Below the pieces are notes generated by a model, which saw only the letters and a list, made by a program, of their open reading frames with translations, had not been told where the DNA came from and searched no databases. A program made the position numbers and the translations under genes. From Anaeramoeba flamelloides (lineage: Eukaryota > Metamonada > Anaeramoebidae), in NCBI GenBank assembly GCA_027625915.1, contig JANTQA010000047.1:11780001-11844000 (forward strand): a stretch of DNA of 64,000 nt, given 5' to 3'. Below, one piece after another: positions 35,201-49,170 of this stretch (position 1 is its first letter; each line of letters begins with the position of its first letter).

Positions 35201-38200
35201 ATGACTTTACAGATAAAGTAATTGCAATTTATAACTATTTGAAAAAAAAGAAATTAAAAACTAATCAAAATAAAGATCGAATTATTTGGCAATCTTTTAA
35301 ATTATTATTTAATTTTATTATTATGGATAATACTTTTAATTCGGAAGATAAAAAAATAACCAAAAACTTAATTACTAATACCATTTTTTTGGATCATTTT
35401 TTTAAAATAGCTATTAATGTTTCGAAACAATTATTTATCAAAACTTTAGATTTTTTTGAAGAAATAAACAATTACTCAATGTATAACAAATCTTGCTGTT
35501 GTAATTCTGATTTGATTTATTTACTAGCAAAAGAAATACCCAATTTCCAATCGAATAAATTCATTTTATTGAAAATTTTTCGTAATATTTCAATATTAGG
35601 CAGTTTATCAATTAAAGCAAAGGAACTCAAATTATTAATTACATTATTAAACTCCCTACCAGGAAATTTTATTCCCATTTATCAAATCAATTTATTAAAA
35701 TGTATCTTAACAATAATTCAATCAAATAATATTAAATCAAATAATATAAAACCAAATAATAACATCAACATCAATAATAGCAACAAAATCAAGAAACAAA
35801 ATCATAATCGCAATAATAACGAATGTAAATTTTTTTTCCATTTTGATGGTTTAAAAAGTTATTTAGAAATCCCTAAATTGACAAACTGGCCAAGCAAAAG
35901 GGGTTATACCTTTTTGACCTGGCTGAATATTAACAATGTTAAAAATAAAAAGCCAAGATTATATTCTTTTTACACTGAGAAAAATCAAGGATTTGAAGTT
36001 TATTTTGAAACAAAAAAAGAAAAACAAGAAATAAAAAATAAAGATGACAATGAAAACAATAGTATTATAGATTTCAAGCCCAAAAATAAAAATGATAAAA
36101 CATTTCTAATATTTAAAAATATTAACAAAAATAATCTTAAAAATAAAATTGAAATTCCAATTAAAATAATAAAGCAAAAATGGTTTTTTTTAGCAATAAC
36201 CCATCGTTCTTCAAGATCAAAAAAAAATGGTTTACAAATATTTATTAATGGCAAGACAAGAAATTTTTCAAATTTAAAGATTGATTATGGACCAGTAAAT
36301 GAAAATTATATATATAATCGAATTGGTTCTAATTTCTTATTTAATAATCATCACCATAATTTAAACCACAACCACAACCACAACCACAACCACGGAAACA
36401 AAAACAACCACGACAACAAAAACAACAACCACAACAAGATACACCCAAAAAAGAACAACAAACAAGATCAAAAAAAAAAAAAAAAATTACAATCGTTTTC
36501 TGGAGAGATGGGGATGATTAATTTTTTTAATGGGCCATTAAATGAGTTAACAATTTATAAAATATATTCATTAGGATCGAATTATTATGGCGATTTCAAA
36601 TTGGATTCAAAGGGTAATGAAGTTAATATTAATTTGAATGAAAAATTATTTTTATCATATCACCCAGCTTTAGTAAAAAATAAAAAAGTTCAAAACCAAG
36701 TCTTTGATTCCAAAAATATTTTAAAAAACAATAAAAATTTCCAAAATGCAAAATTAATTAACATCTCAATATTCCTTTCAACCAAATTTGAAGATATTTT
36801 ACAAAGTATTGGGGGTATTAAAATATTTTTACTACTAATAGCCCAGTTTGACCAACCAATAGCCACACATGAAAATTTGATGAATGCACAAATTAATTAC
36901 CAAATAAATGCGCAATTTCCAAATATTGTTATAGAGATGATTATTGAACTGTTAATGAAATCCAATGAAAATAGATCAAATTTTGCTACAATAAACGGTT
37001 TCAAAATAATTAATTATTTCTTTGAAAAAATGACTTCCAGGAATATATCAACCAAGATCATTAAATCGTTTGAAAAATTGTTTTATCATTTGGAATTAAT
37101 AAAAAATTATAATTTATCAAAATGCCTCGTAAGGGATTTTTTTTTAAATTTTTCGATTTGGATTTATTGTGACCTTGAAATACAAAAAAATATTATCAAT
37201 TTTTTATTCAAAAACATCCAAAAAAAATATTTCAGTGTAATTGATCTAGTGGAAATAATAAATAATTATTATTCGATCAAAGCAAATGAATTTTCAAGAT
37301 GTAATCATAAAAAAACACACCCAAAAAATAAGAATATATATTCAGTTAAATTAAAATCTTTAAATGAAATCCAAATAATTAGAGAATTACTCATTACAAT
37401 TATATTGAAATTCAATCATTTGAATTTAATTACCAAATTGCAAATTGAAAAAATTTTTTTATTTTGTTTAATAAATATTAAAACCCCTGAAAATTTATTA
37501 GATATTTTTGGTTTAATTAATAATATAATAAAAACAATTGATACTTTTTTAATAGCTATCAATCCCATAACATTCTTTTTATTTATTTATTTATTATTGA
37601 AATCTAATAACCAATTAGTAATTGAAAACACTTTGCTTTGTTTTTTCAATTTTTTTCATTCTTTAAGGAATTCTAAATATTTTTTTAATGATAATAGTAA
37701 CCAAAATCATAATAATATGAATATGAACGATAATAATAATAATAATGATAATGATAAAAATAATCAAAACAATAATGATGAAATTAATACAAAAAAAAAA
37801 AAAAAAAATGATGAAAGTAACAAAGAAATGATAAATTATATTCAAATGAATGGATTTACAAAAAAAACAAAGATTTTCTTAAAAATCTTATTAAAATTTT
37901 TAAAACATAACAATTTTAATAAAATAAACATTAAAAAATTTTTAAATATTGCTTTTAATTTTACTGGGCTATTTTATTTTAAAAATATAATTGTTAATAA
38001 CAATAGTTTAATTTTGATAATTTTAAAATTATTAACCAAAATAAAATCTGAAAAGAAATTAGAAATCGCCATTACAATATTAAAATTTATATCAAAATGG
38101 ATAAAATTGATAAATAATTTAATTGAATTTATTAAAATTGATAATTGGGAAACTTATTTAATTGAATTATATTTGAATTGTAAATCTTTTAAAAATCAAC

Positions 38201-39950
38201 AAATAAATTCTTTAATTACACAAATTATTGGATGTTATAATTCAATTTACACTTTAAAAGATTTTTCAATTATATATCTTCAATTAAAAAAAATAAATTT
38301 AATTTCAAAACAATTCAATTTAAAATTAAAATTAAAAATTATTAAGCAAACATTATGTATATTAAAAAAACGAGTTACCAATAAAAAAATTATGAATTTA
38401 AACATAATAGAATATTTATATCAAATATCTGAATTAACCGAAACTTTAATAAATCTATATTTTCAAAATAAATATCCTGATTTCAATCACCCATATATTC
38501 ATCAATCAATTATTCCCCAGAAAAGGGTAATTAATTGTATTTTTGAAATAATGAATTTTATCGATTTTATAATTTTTTCAAATACAAATATTAACTATTA
38601 TTTCTCAAAAAAAAATAAATTATTAAAAAAAATTTTTGAAATAATATCTAATTTTTTTATTTTAATTTTTAAATCCAAATATTTTGATAAATTTTTGAAT
38701 AAGCATGATGACTTTATTTTTAAAGGAATAATTAAAATTTATGATAATAAATTTCGTCAAAATCAAATAATAATTTCTTTACTTTCCCTTCACATCTGTT
38801 ATAAATTAAATATTAAAAAAAAATTAAGAAATAATAACCCGAATCAAAATCAAAATCAAAATACAAATAAAATAATAAAAATTATTGATCATGATTTTGA
38901 CAAAAAAGAGGAATTAAATAGTGGTAATGACAATGACAATGATAATGGAAATGGAAATGGCAATGATAATGGTGATGGTGATGGTAATGATAATGGTGAA
39001 TATAACCTTCAATCAATCATATTTAATCGATTTAATTTAATATTAACTAACTGCCACTCTGATTTGTATTCAATAATTAAAGATGAAAATAAAAAACCAA
39101 TATTATATAAAGACATAAACAAACATAAAAATTATGATCCTATTAATATAAAATGGAAAAAATTTTTCAAAAAATATTCATTCAACTGTAAACAAATAAA
39201 TCAATTAAATCAAAGAACAAAATTATTACGAGAAAAATTATTGGGAAACAATTCCCGAAAAATTGGTAAAAAAACATTCGATCAATTAGATATAGGTCTT
39301 GTAGATGGATCTCATAATAATACTATTATTTTAATTGATAATGGTAATCATAAGGATGAGGGGGGTAATGATGATAATTCTTCAACTTCTTCAACATTTT
39401 CTATCAATTCAATAAATTCAATAAATTCAATAAACTCATATAATCAAAATGAATTCATCAATGATTTTAATAGAAATAGAATCCCTTATAATTTTAATGA
39501 AAAAAAAGTAATTATTAATAAAATAATGAAAATTCAAAAAACAATTAAAAATGAAAAAAAAAAATATTTAAATGTTAATTTACAATTAAAAAATAATTAT
39601 CATGTTTATAAACAGTGGGAAAAAATCTTTAAAAGTTTGACAAATGAGAGAGGTGTTTGGAATAATTCAACCAGTATTAATTCAAAATTTTTTTGGAAAA
39701 TGGATAAAATTGAAAATAAATATCGGCAAAAATTTAGACTGAAAAAAATTAAATTAATTAACAAAAACAAATTATCTAATTTTATCAGATATTCAATGAA
39801 TTACAAAAAAACAACGAGCCAACAGAATGATTCTGAAAATGTAATTAAAAAATTAAATTTACTTAGAATTAAAAACTTTCAAATAAATTCTTTATTAAGA
39901 AAAGATTCTGGAATGAAATTAACTTTAAACAAGACATTTCAAAATATACA

Positions 39951-39998
<48 letters not shown>

Positions 39999-42900
39999 GG
40001 ATACGTATAAGGATAAGGATAAGGATAAAGATAGCAATATGGATAAGGGTAAAGGTAATGATATCAATAAAAATAAGAATAATATAACAAATAGGAATTA
40101 TAATAAAAATAAAAAAATGAATTATGATGATGATGTTGATAATCATGTCGATAAGTATGAGTATGACGAAAATAAAAATACAATTAATAATGATGAAGAA
40201 GAAAAAATTCTTTATAAAACAGATGCTTGGTTAATAAAACCAACCAAAAAATATCAGGGCTTTTTTACCATTTATAAAAACTATATTGAATTTGTAAATA
40301 TTAATTTTCACAAGAAAAATAGGGGAAAAAAGAAGAAAAATAACATTAATGACACGATATTCCAGAAAAAAAAAAAAAATTGGAATCTTGATCAAATAAT
40401 TGAAATTATTAACCGAAGATATAAATTAACTCATTCTGCGCTCGAATTTTTTTTAAAAAACAAAGCATCTTTCTTTATTGATTTTTTAAATAATATTGAA
40501 AGGAAAAGAGCATTTAAGTGTATTAATAAACTAAAACTCAAAAAATTAAAAAATTTTATTGAGGAAAAGCCATCCAAATATTTGAAAAAAAGTAATTTAA
40601 CTGAAGAATGGAGAGAAGGCAAAATTACCAACTTTGAATATTTGATGAAATTGAATACGCTAGCCGGCCGAACATACAATGATTTAAATCAATATCCTAT
40701 CTTCCCTTGGATCTTGAAAGATTATACAAGCAAAAAAATCGATTTAAAGGATCATAATATTTATAGGGATTTAAAAAAACCGGTTGGTATGTTAAATTCT
40801 TCACATAAAAAGGAATTAGAACACAGATATAAGATTTTTAAAAACATGAGTGACTCTGAAATCCCACCTTTTCATTATGGTAGCCATTATTCAAATGCTG
40901 GAACAGTCATCTATTATTTGATTAGATTAGAACCTTTCACTACACTACATGTTGAGTTGCAAGGTTTGATTTTTTTTTTTTTTTTTTATTTTTTTATTTA
41001 TTATTATTTTTTGAAATTCTACAATCTTAATGGGTATATCTCATTTGGAACTTATTTTAGAGCTTTAGGAAACAACACACACTATCGCCCATATCTTGGT
41101 GCCTCTTTAATAAATGTGTCCGTTCATTCGTATGAAGAGGTGATCAGTTTTAATGTAGTGATTTTATAAGATGAATTTTTTTAAAAAAAAATTTTGATCG
41201 TTTTGATGAGAATGTTACTTTTTTTGTTTTTGTTAATGTATTAACGTCTACCACGAAGAAGTCAAAAAATAAAGTTTATTTTTGTTGTTAAATGTAAATC
41301 ATATTAGTTACTCGGTATTGTTCAAATGTCTTAAAAAATCAATTAGTTCAATAGTACTCTTTGTTTGTCTTATCAATGAAAAAAATGATCTTTTATTAGT
41401 AAAAAACCCAAGAATTTCAGAAAAAAATCTTAGTTTCACCACTAATTTAATGGTATTGTTATCAATGTTCGGACTCCAACTTTACAAAATATCTTTCTTA
41501 AATTTGTCTACAAATGTAGATTAATATCTAAAAGATTATTATTTTTTGAAAAAATTAAATAATTAACTAATAAACTCCAATTCAAAATTTTTAACACACA
41601 AAAATTCTATTTGTGAAAAAAAATCTTGTTTAATCAATTCAAGAAGAAATACCAAATTAGAACCATTTACTAATTGAAATGTTAACACTTGTTTATCGAT
41701 TACAATACTCAAAAAACAAAAAATAAATAACTATCAATACAAATAAATCATGTAGTGTGCTAAAATTTTTGGAGAGAGCAAAACAAAAAAATTCATTGGT
41801 AAATTTGTTTAAATTCTATTAGGAATATTGATCGATCAAATATTTACATATCACCAATTAATTTTATTTGAATTCTTCGATTTAGAAACATCTAAACTTT
41901 AACATAATATCAATTGTTGAAAAAAATTTTGATCGAACGAAACAAGTTACGTAATTCAAAAAACGAAATGAAAACAAAAACTAAAAGATGAAAAAATGAT
42001 TTTCATATTTTGAAAAAATCAAAATTATCTCCAATTTGAATGAAATTGTATTATTGTGATTCTTTGGACAGTTTTAGCTGTGTGGAAAATTTTGAATTTT
42101 AGTTTAGATTATTTTGGCAAATGATTTTTCACCGATTGGGAATACTATCAATTGAAAAATAAAAGGAACAAAGTTTTTATTTGGAAAACCAAATAAATTA
42201 CAAGAATATATTAAACCATTAAAGTCTCCAATTCTAAAAGGAAAATTAATCATTATCAAACAAATTTTGAGAATTAAAGATCTCAAATTTTACTTGATCT
42301 CCCAAATAAAAATTCGGAAAGCTGAATGAATATTGCAATCTTTTTATTTTATAACAAATAGTATATTGAGAATATAACAGATCCATCAGAAAGAAAAGAA
42401 AAGAAAACTCATCATTCTTTGGGTTTTTATGTTGATGATTATTTAGTTAATATTTGAAATTAAAAAATTAGAGAAAAAATCATTACTTTTAGCAAGTTCT
42501 AAATATGAATTTTTAAATACTGGAATTACTATTATTTAAGCTTCTATTTTTAGAAATGAATATGGGAATTAACGAAAAACAATTTCCAAAAATGAAAATT
42601 TTTAATTTTGATCATTTTTACAAAATTTAAAAATTTTCTGTTCAATAATATTCATTCGATTTTTTAGAGTCATGTGAACTATGGAGCACTTGTATCATTT
42701 ATACCCAATTGCGATACACTTTAATTTTAGACTAAAATATGGTGACTTTAATTCCTCAAGGGTCTTTAATTTATTAAATTGAGAAAAAAAAATTAAAATC
42801 TTAATTTCTGTAACACAAGTATCAATATGGGAGTTGTGAAAAATAGAGTTTTTGCAATTTTTGGGATAAATAAAGAGTTCCATGCATTTATCCAAATTTT

Positions 42901-45900
42901 GGGTATAGTAAATATAAACCCCCTTTTGGTGTTTGTGCTCAAAGGGATTTTCAATATAAAATCTTTTGGTAAATACCAATACTTTTGCTAGTTATTTTTT
43001 TATAAAATTAAAAGATTGTCATTCACCAAACGATTTTTTGATTAAAATTGTTATTAACAGTCTATTAAAATAATCAGATATTATATTATCTATTACCAAA
43101 ATTTGGATAAATGCATGGAACTCTTGATTTATCCCAAAAATTGTAAAAACTCTATTTTTTACAAAATTCATATTTAAACGAGTATATTTTTTATTTTTAT
43201 TTCAAAATTTTGATTAAATCCAAAAAATCAACTTTTTTAAAAATGTCAAAATTTTAAATTTTTTCATTTTGTGGTTTCTGTGATTGGTCCAAATTAAATC
43301 AAAAATTCTTACAGAAACCTTGATAAAAAATCAACATTTTGGAACCCATTTTTTTTTGCATTCATTTTCACAACAAAAATTTATTTGTGAAAATTGTTTG
43401 TTCTTTTTCAAACTATTTTGTTACTTTGATCATATTTTTTTTTAAAAAAATTTTCCATCCGAGTTTAAAAAATGAGTATGCCTAATGAAAATGAGTTTCT
43501 GAATCTTGGTAAAATAGAATTGTAAATTTTAATTTTTTTTTTCTTGATTTAATAAATTAACTATTAAAAAATCATTTTGCTTTGTGATAAGTATATTGTC
43601 AAGTACGGTGATGCTACCCTTATTTTCGCTATTTAAAATAATTTATTTTTGTTGAGGGACTAGTTTATATTAAATTTTTTTAGCTAAATTTAATAGAGAT
43701 TTAGAATTTTTTTTTGCCAATTACTTAGATTTGAAATCAAAGTGAAAAACTTCTTAGTATATACATGAAATCTTGCTAAATGACATTCATTAAATTTAAT
43801 TATTGTTTTTATAGAAATAAAAAATTTTTCCTTTTTTTCACTTTTTTGAAGGTTGCTTTTTTTCAACTTTTCGCAAAAATACAAAAAATAAAAAAAAAAT
43901 ATGAGCAAGAAAGCAAAACCTTGTTAAGTTTGTGGAAGACGTACAAAAAATAGTTTGAAAAATAAACCTGAAAAGGTTTTTTTGGATTTGCATGAAAAAA
44001 ACAGTTAGATTCAAAAAAAAATATACAATATATGCTTTACTCTTAATAAAAGATTTTCTTTCTTTTCTTTTACCATTCTTTTTTTTCATGAATCTACTTT
44101 TTCAGTTTACACTCTTTTGTTTTTGTTGAATTTGGAGTTATTTTAAGTGTTACCAAATTACCATCCCAAAAGTTTTTGTCAGAGTCAAAAAAAAAACAAA
44201 GAAAAGAATAAGAACTATTTTTTTAAAAAGTAATTATTGATAAAACAAATTGAGTTCTTTATAGAGTCAAGTTGGATGAACAGAAGTGAAAGAGAAAATA
44301 TTCACTAGTTTTAAATTATTTTTTGGTTTTTCAAAATGAGAATAATTATTATTTTTGAGAAAATAATTAAATCCAAAATTAATCAAAAAATTCTCATCCA
44401 TTCAAGATATTTTTTCAAAAAAAAATTTTTTAAAAGTCACTTTTTTTGACAGAATTGTAAAATTTTAAAAAAACAAGAACTAAAATTTCCAACATTTAAA
44501 AAACCTGTCTATTTTCAATTTTAAACATATTTCAAGATAAGGATTCCTTATTTAGTTATTGGTCAAAAAAAAAAAATTAATAGAGACTAGTCCCATAATA
44601 GAAATTAATCCTTTGCTTTTATTTCCAATATTTTTTTTTTAATAAGATTACTAATTTACAGTTTTGATAAAATATCAATACACATCTATTGTATTATATA
44701 AATTGAAAAGTTTTGAATTTCTTCTCCGTTGGTTAACAAATTTTTTTTTTTTCAAGAAAGAATCAAAAGTTCACTTTATTTTCAATTTTCAGTACATCCA
44801 AAATAGAAGACTTGAAATATATGATCTAAAAAAAAAAAAAAAATTCTATCACACTCTGCAAACCGCTAGATAAAAGGCAAAATAACAACTTTTGAAAGCA
44901 AACCATTTACCAAAAATAAATTAAGAATCAAAAAGAAAAATTAAAAAAAAAAGAAAAATAATCTGTATATTCCAAGAATAAGAGTAAGAGGAAAATCAAA
45001 TTTAAATAATTGTGATCGACAAAAAGAGTTACATAAAGCCCACAAGTTAACTCAACACAAACAAAAAAAAAAATCCCCCCAAAAAAAAACTTTTTTATAA
45101 AATTGTGGAAGAAATAATTTTACAATTCTATCTAAAGCCTAATTGAAATAAATTTGCAACTTATTCCACACAAAACCACAAAAAATCTTTATGCAACACC
45201 TTGGAAGTGTAATTTAAAATAAAGTCCCTGTTTGTGTTGTAACTGAACTGATACTACAAACAATTACAGAGGTTTTAAAGAAATTCACAACTCAAAATTT
45301 GATTGCATAAATACTACCAAGTAGATCATCATAAATCAATAAAAATAAAATTCTAAAATCAGGTTTTTATTTAGTTAATCACTTTTTTTACCCTTTCCAC
45401 TTTTATCTTGCCTTTTTTCTTTGTTCTCTGTTGATCTTTTCACCGAAATATTTAAAAAAAAAATAAAATAAATTTAAAAAACAATTTATTATTTTTTTAT
45501 TATTTAAGGGGAGGGGGGGGTTAAAAACCCTTTTTTGACTTTAAGTTTTTTTAATTTAAGAAATAAACCGAAAATTTAAATAAATTTTTGTTTTATTTCT
45601 AAAATTAAAAAAAAAAAGCAACTTTAACTTTTCCAGAATTTAAAAGAATTGAATAAAATCAAAGATTTTCCTCAATTCATATAAATTCTGGAAAAGTGCC
45701 GTTGGGTTTTCTCGAGTTTTCTATTTATTTGGAAAATCAATAGATTTTCGTTAGGTTTTTTTGAGGTTTTCTATTTTATTTGTGAAGTGTTCTAGGTTTT
45801 TTTGAGGTTTTCTATTTATTTGGAAAATCTATAGAAAAGTCAAAAAAACCTAGAACACTTCACAAATAAAATAGAAAACCTCAAAAAAACCTAGAACACT

Positions 45901-48056
45901 TAACAAATAAAACAAAAAACATCAATAAAAGCGCTGTTAGGTTTTTTTTAATTTGAGAAATATAAAAAAAATTTTGAAATTTTCTTTTTATTTCTAAAAT
46001 TAAAAAAAAACTCAAAAAAACCTTACGAAAATCTATTGATTTTCCAAATAAATAGAAAACTCGAGAAATCCGCTGTTAGCTTTTATAGAATTTAAATGAA
46101 TGGAGAAAAATCTTTGATTTTACTCAATTCTTTTAAATTCTGGAAAAGATAGGCACTTGACGGAACTCTACGGCACTTAACGGACAATTTTCCTTTGGTT
46201 TTCCAGGATTCAAAAGAATTGAGTAAAATCAAAGGTTTTCCTCAATTCTTTTAAATCCTGGAAAGGTGAAATCCAATTTTCTTGAGGTTTTCTTTTTAAT
46301 TCTCAAAATCTTTTGATTTTGGACATAAACAAAAAACTCAAGAAAGCCAAACAACTTTAGAACTGTTTTTATTTTGGAAATTCAAATGATATTATTATTT
46401 TTTTATTTTAATATTTTAATTATTTTTCTTCTTCTCTTTTTTTTTTTTTATTGTGAAAAATTTTCTTTAATTACTTCATTCTCACAATAAATAAATAAAT
46501 ACAACATTTATTTCAAAAAACAAATTTTTTTTTTCCATAATTATTTAAAAAATTATAATAATAATATAGGTGGAAGATTTGATAAGCCTGATCGATTATT
46601 TCACTCGTTATTACATTCTTGGAATCACTCTTATGAGTCTTTGTCTGATGTCAAAGAATTAATACCCGAATTTTTTTATTTACCAGAATTTTTAATAAAT
46701 ACAAACAATTTGAATTTTGGGAAAAAACAGCAAGAGGGGATGGTTGATCATGTTGAATTGCCACCGTGGGCAAACGGCTCAGCCTATGAGTTCATTAGGA
46801 TACACCGTCGTGCGTTAGAATCAGAATATGTCAGTCAAAATTTACATCATTGGATTGATCTAATTTTTGGTTATAAGCAAAAAGGACCGGAATCTGTCAA
46901 GGCCATGAATGTATTCTATTATTTAACTTATGAGGAAAATATTAATTTTCAAAATTATAACGAGAAAAAAAGAGAAGCAATACAATCACAAATCGAAAAT
47001 TTCGGACAAACACCAATTCAATTATTCCACAAGCCTCATCCAAAAAGGTTGACTAAAAATAGTGTCCAATTTGTAAAATTGAATCCAAGCCAGATCATAC
47101 CAAAGCAATTTCAAACTTTCTCTTCAAAAAAGACAATAATTTATTCCACGATCATAAGAAATCGATTACCAATTTTCGGCAATGATTACTATCTCTGGAT
47201 TATTGATACAAATTATAACATTTATCAATTACCAACTAATTTTACTAAGGACAACTTTAAATACACAATAAACACAATAAACAATACCCACTTGCAATAT
47301 TCAATAAAAATCCCTTTTAAAATGAAAAAAAAGCACATCAAAAACTGTATCTGCAATATCAAAAATTCGGTCAAATATATTATTGGTGGGTTCTGGAACA
47401 ATTCCTTTTTAGTATTGAATCTATACGAAGCTAAAAGGAAAAATCTTTATATTCATCAACATAAAGGAATTGTAACTTGCATCGCATCAGACGGAAACTA
47501 TTTTGTTACGGGGTCCATTGATACCACGGTTATCATTTGGAAATTCCAATTAGAAACAGATGCACATCCGCAACTAATCCATATATTGTTTGGCAACGAC
47601 GACGAAATTTGCTCTGTAGATATTAACACCGATTTAGATGTGGTGATTTCTGGTTCGAAAGATGGCAGTATATTGATTTATTCTTTACAATTCGGAAATT
47701 TAATCACCTCGATACAAATAAAAGCAGATGTTCCGAAATTTATTAAAATTTTGCCACAGGGACTAATACTTGTCATTACAGAAAATTTATCCTTACAATT
47801 ATTTTCCATAAACGGTATGCCGATTAAAAAGATTCGTAACTTGGCTCCAATCATTCAATGGGAAATAATACATTTTAATCAAATTCTATTGACAATTAAC
47901 ACTAAAAATATACTTGTTGTAAGAGACATAAATACTTTGGAAACATTAAATGAAATCCCTTTTTCTGACACAATTTCTTATTTTTTATATTCTCAATTAT
48001 ACAGATTGATGTTAGTTTATACAAAGAATTCAAAAATTTTACTTGGAAAAATCTAA
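32205..48056 (+). CDS. Neurobeachin/LvsA-type LamG-PH-BEACH-WD40 protein
   Basis: Large BEACH proteins control vesicle traffic and lysosome-related compartments. Coding runs 32205-40963 and 46570-48056, about 3,400 residues. The N-terminal ~800 residues are helical and armadillo-like. A ConA/LamG domain lies at about 35830-36540 (GYTFLTWLNI, WFFLAITHRSS). Helical repeats follow, with Asn runs (39952-39996). PH-BEACH is at about 40215-40550 (TDAWLIKPTKKYQGFFTIYK). BEACH starts near 40590 with AGRTYNDLNQYPIFPWIL and HYGSHYSNAG. It crosses the intron at LQ|GGRFDKPDRLFHSLLHSW and continues with HVELPPWANG. WD40 blades (about 47300-48053) include GIVTCIASDG and VVISGSKDGSILIYSL. One frame change occurs near 34653-34709 in A-rich repeats, perhaps a sequencing error. 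The domain order fits LRBA/NBEA/LvsA. Confidence 0.93.
34655..34890 (+). repeat. A-rich GAAA(T/A)AGAAA low-complexity tract with a reading-frame change
   Basis: Encodes Lys/Glu/Ile repeats in the frame that continues to the BEACH domain. The upstream 834-codon frame ends at 34709, while the downstream frame is open from about 34653. Both frames are low-complexity where they overlap, and a 9-A run at 34667-34675 is a natural place for an indel or sequencing error. Confidence 0.8.
42834..43163. mobile_element. 330-bp inverted-repeat element in the BEACH intron
   Basis: Arms of about 70 bases: left 42834-42908 contains TTTGGGATAAATAAAGAGTT and CCATGCATTTATCC, and right 43092-43163 is the near-perfect complement. 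It is non-coding, and no clear target duplication is visible. It is probably a MITE or foldback element. Confidence 0.7.
43652..44597. mobile_element. Element E, long copy, in the BEACH intron
   Basis: The left end TTGAGGGACTAGTTTATATT and the right end ATTAATAGAGACTAGTCCCA are inverted relatives of each other and of the nested 13071-13249 copy. The first ~110 bases match that copy on the opposite strand, including CTAAATTTAATAGAGATT and TTGCCAATTA. The interior is about 700 bp with no convincing ORF. A related half-end, ATTACTAGTCCCTAAAATA, occurs alone near 50210. Confidence 0.6.
45530..46345. repeat. Hairpin-module cluster 5, the largest, in the BEACH intron
   Basis: About 800 bp of nearly uninterrupted inverted repeats: B modules (45545-45615, 45935-46025), A modules (45635-45690, 46075-46150, 46200-46265), C modules based on GAGGTTTTCTATTTATTTGG, and a large palindrome on GAACACTTCACAAATAAA (about 45780-45900). 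The link phrases CACTTGACGGAACTCTACGG and GGCACTTAACGG are present. It ends about 220 bases before the exon acceptor at 46569. Confidence 0.8.
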
Positions 48057-48964
48057 TAATGATATTTAATCTAATTTGGCATTTTTTTTTCATTGGTTTT
48101 TTTCTTTTTCTTTTTATTTTTATTTACTTTTTTTTCGATCTTTAAAGTTTCATTTTTGCAAAATTCCAGTAAAAGATACATAATTTACAGTAATCATCCA
48201 GTTCAAGTAAAGAACTGGATAGATTGTATGTGAAAGATCAATTGACTTTGTTTTCACTTGATTTCTTTCACTTAAGTTGGCCATTTTCGCTTCAATTGCT
48301 TCTATTCATCATGTATGTTTTTTTTTTTTTTACTTCAGTTAAGTTATCTTTGTTTAAGATCCTATCAGAATCAAGTTTATTAATTGTTATAATGATTTAT
48401 AATAACTTTTACCTTCTTCACACACTTGGGAAAACAAAATGAGGATAAACCCAAAGAACCTTAAAAAGGGAATTTGGAAAAAAAATTTAAAGTTAAATAA
48501 AAATAAAAATTGTTAAATCGGAAACAATTGTTAAATCCAATCCATTTTTCTAAAATTTTTCAAATATTTTTTTTTTACTTATTTATATCTTGCCAATAAA
48601 GAGATCTTGAATTGAAATTTCTCAAACTGTTTTAATATCACTTCCTGAAGTTTTAAATCTAATTCCTCATAGATAAGATAACCTTCAAAAGATAAAAATC
48701 TAAAAAGATAATTGTAATCTGGTTAAGAATTAAAATTCAAATTGTAAAAATGTTTTAAGAGCCATTCATAAAACCATAAAGTTTATTCTGTATTCAAATT
48801 AGAATGATTATTGTACAATATCTAGAAAAATTATAAATTTTGCTACTTTTTAAATGTTTCCCCTATATTTTACTTATAAAATATTGTAAAGAGATCAGAA
48901 GATAATTAATGAAAGTTTTATTACTTTTTTTTTTTTTATTTTTGAAGAGAGTAAATAATTTCCT
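48057..48964. other. Intergenic 3' of the BEACH gene
   Basis: AT-rich. An imperfect inverted pair, CAGTTCAAGTAAAGAACTGG, occurs at about 48199-48219 and could form a small hairpin in the 3' untranslated region. I see no gene; the open frame at 48224-48442 is not convincing. Confidence 0.4.
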
Positions 48965-49170
48965 CTTACCTCAGTTAGGTTTTTTTTAATCCAAGAAATA
49001 AATCAAAAATTTTTGAAATTTTCAGTTTATTTCTTAAATTAAAAAAAACCGTTGTTAGCTTTTCCAGAATTTAAAAGAAGTGAGTAAAATCTATAATTTT
49101 TCTCCATTCTTTTAAATTAAAAAAAAACCTAGGCACTCTACGATACTTGACACACTTCACAGCATTTCTT
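48965..49170. repeat. Hairpin-module cluster 6 (3' side of LINE-B copy 4)
   Basis: A B module (48972-49050) and an A-like module (49055-49125), then CCTAGGCACTCTACGATACT. It directly abuts the 3' end of the minus-strand LINE-B copy. Confidence 0.75.

Larger units (their letters stand above)
40964..46569 (+). other. 5.6-kb intron inside the BEACH domain
   Basis: The donor is TTGCAAG|GTTTGATT and the acceptor AATATAG|GTGGAAG, phase 1, restoring Gly in LQGGRF. It holds an inverted-repeat element (42834-43163), element E copy 2 (43652-44597) and hairpin cluster 5 (45530-46345). The stretches 40964-42833 and 44598-45529 show no recognisable gene. A short open frame at 41282-41524 is not convincing. 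Confidence 0.92.

Noticed and set aside
41282-41524. 80-codon frame within the BEACH intron
   Set aside because: No ATG start or domain, and it lies between well-supported splice sites.
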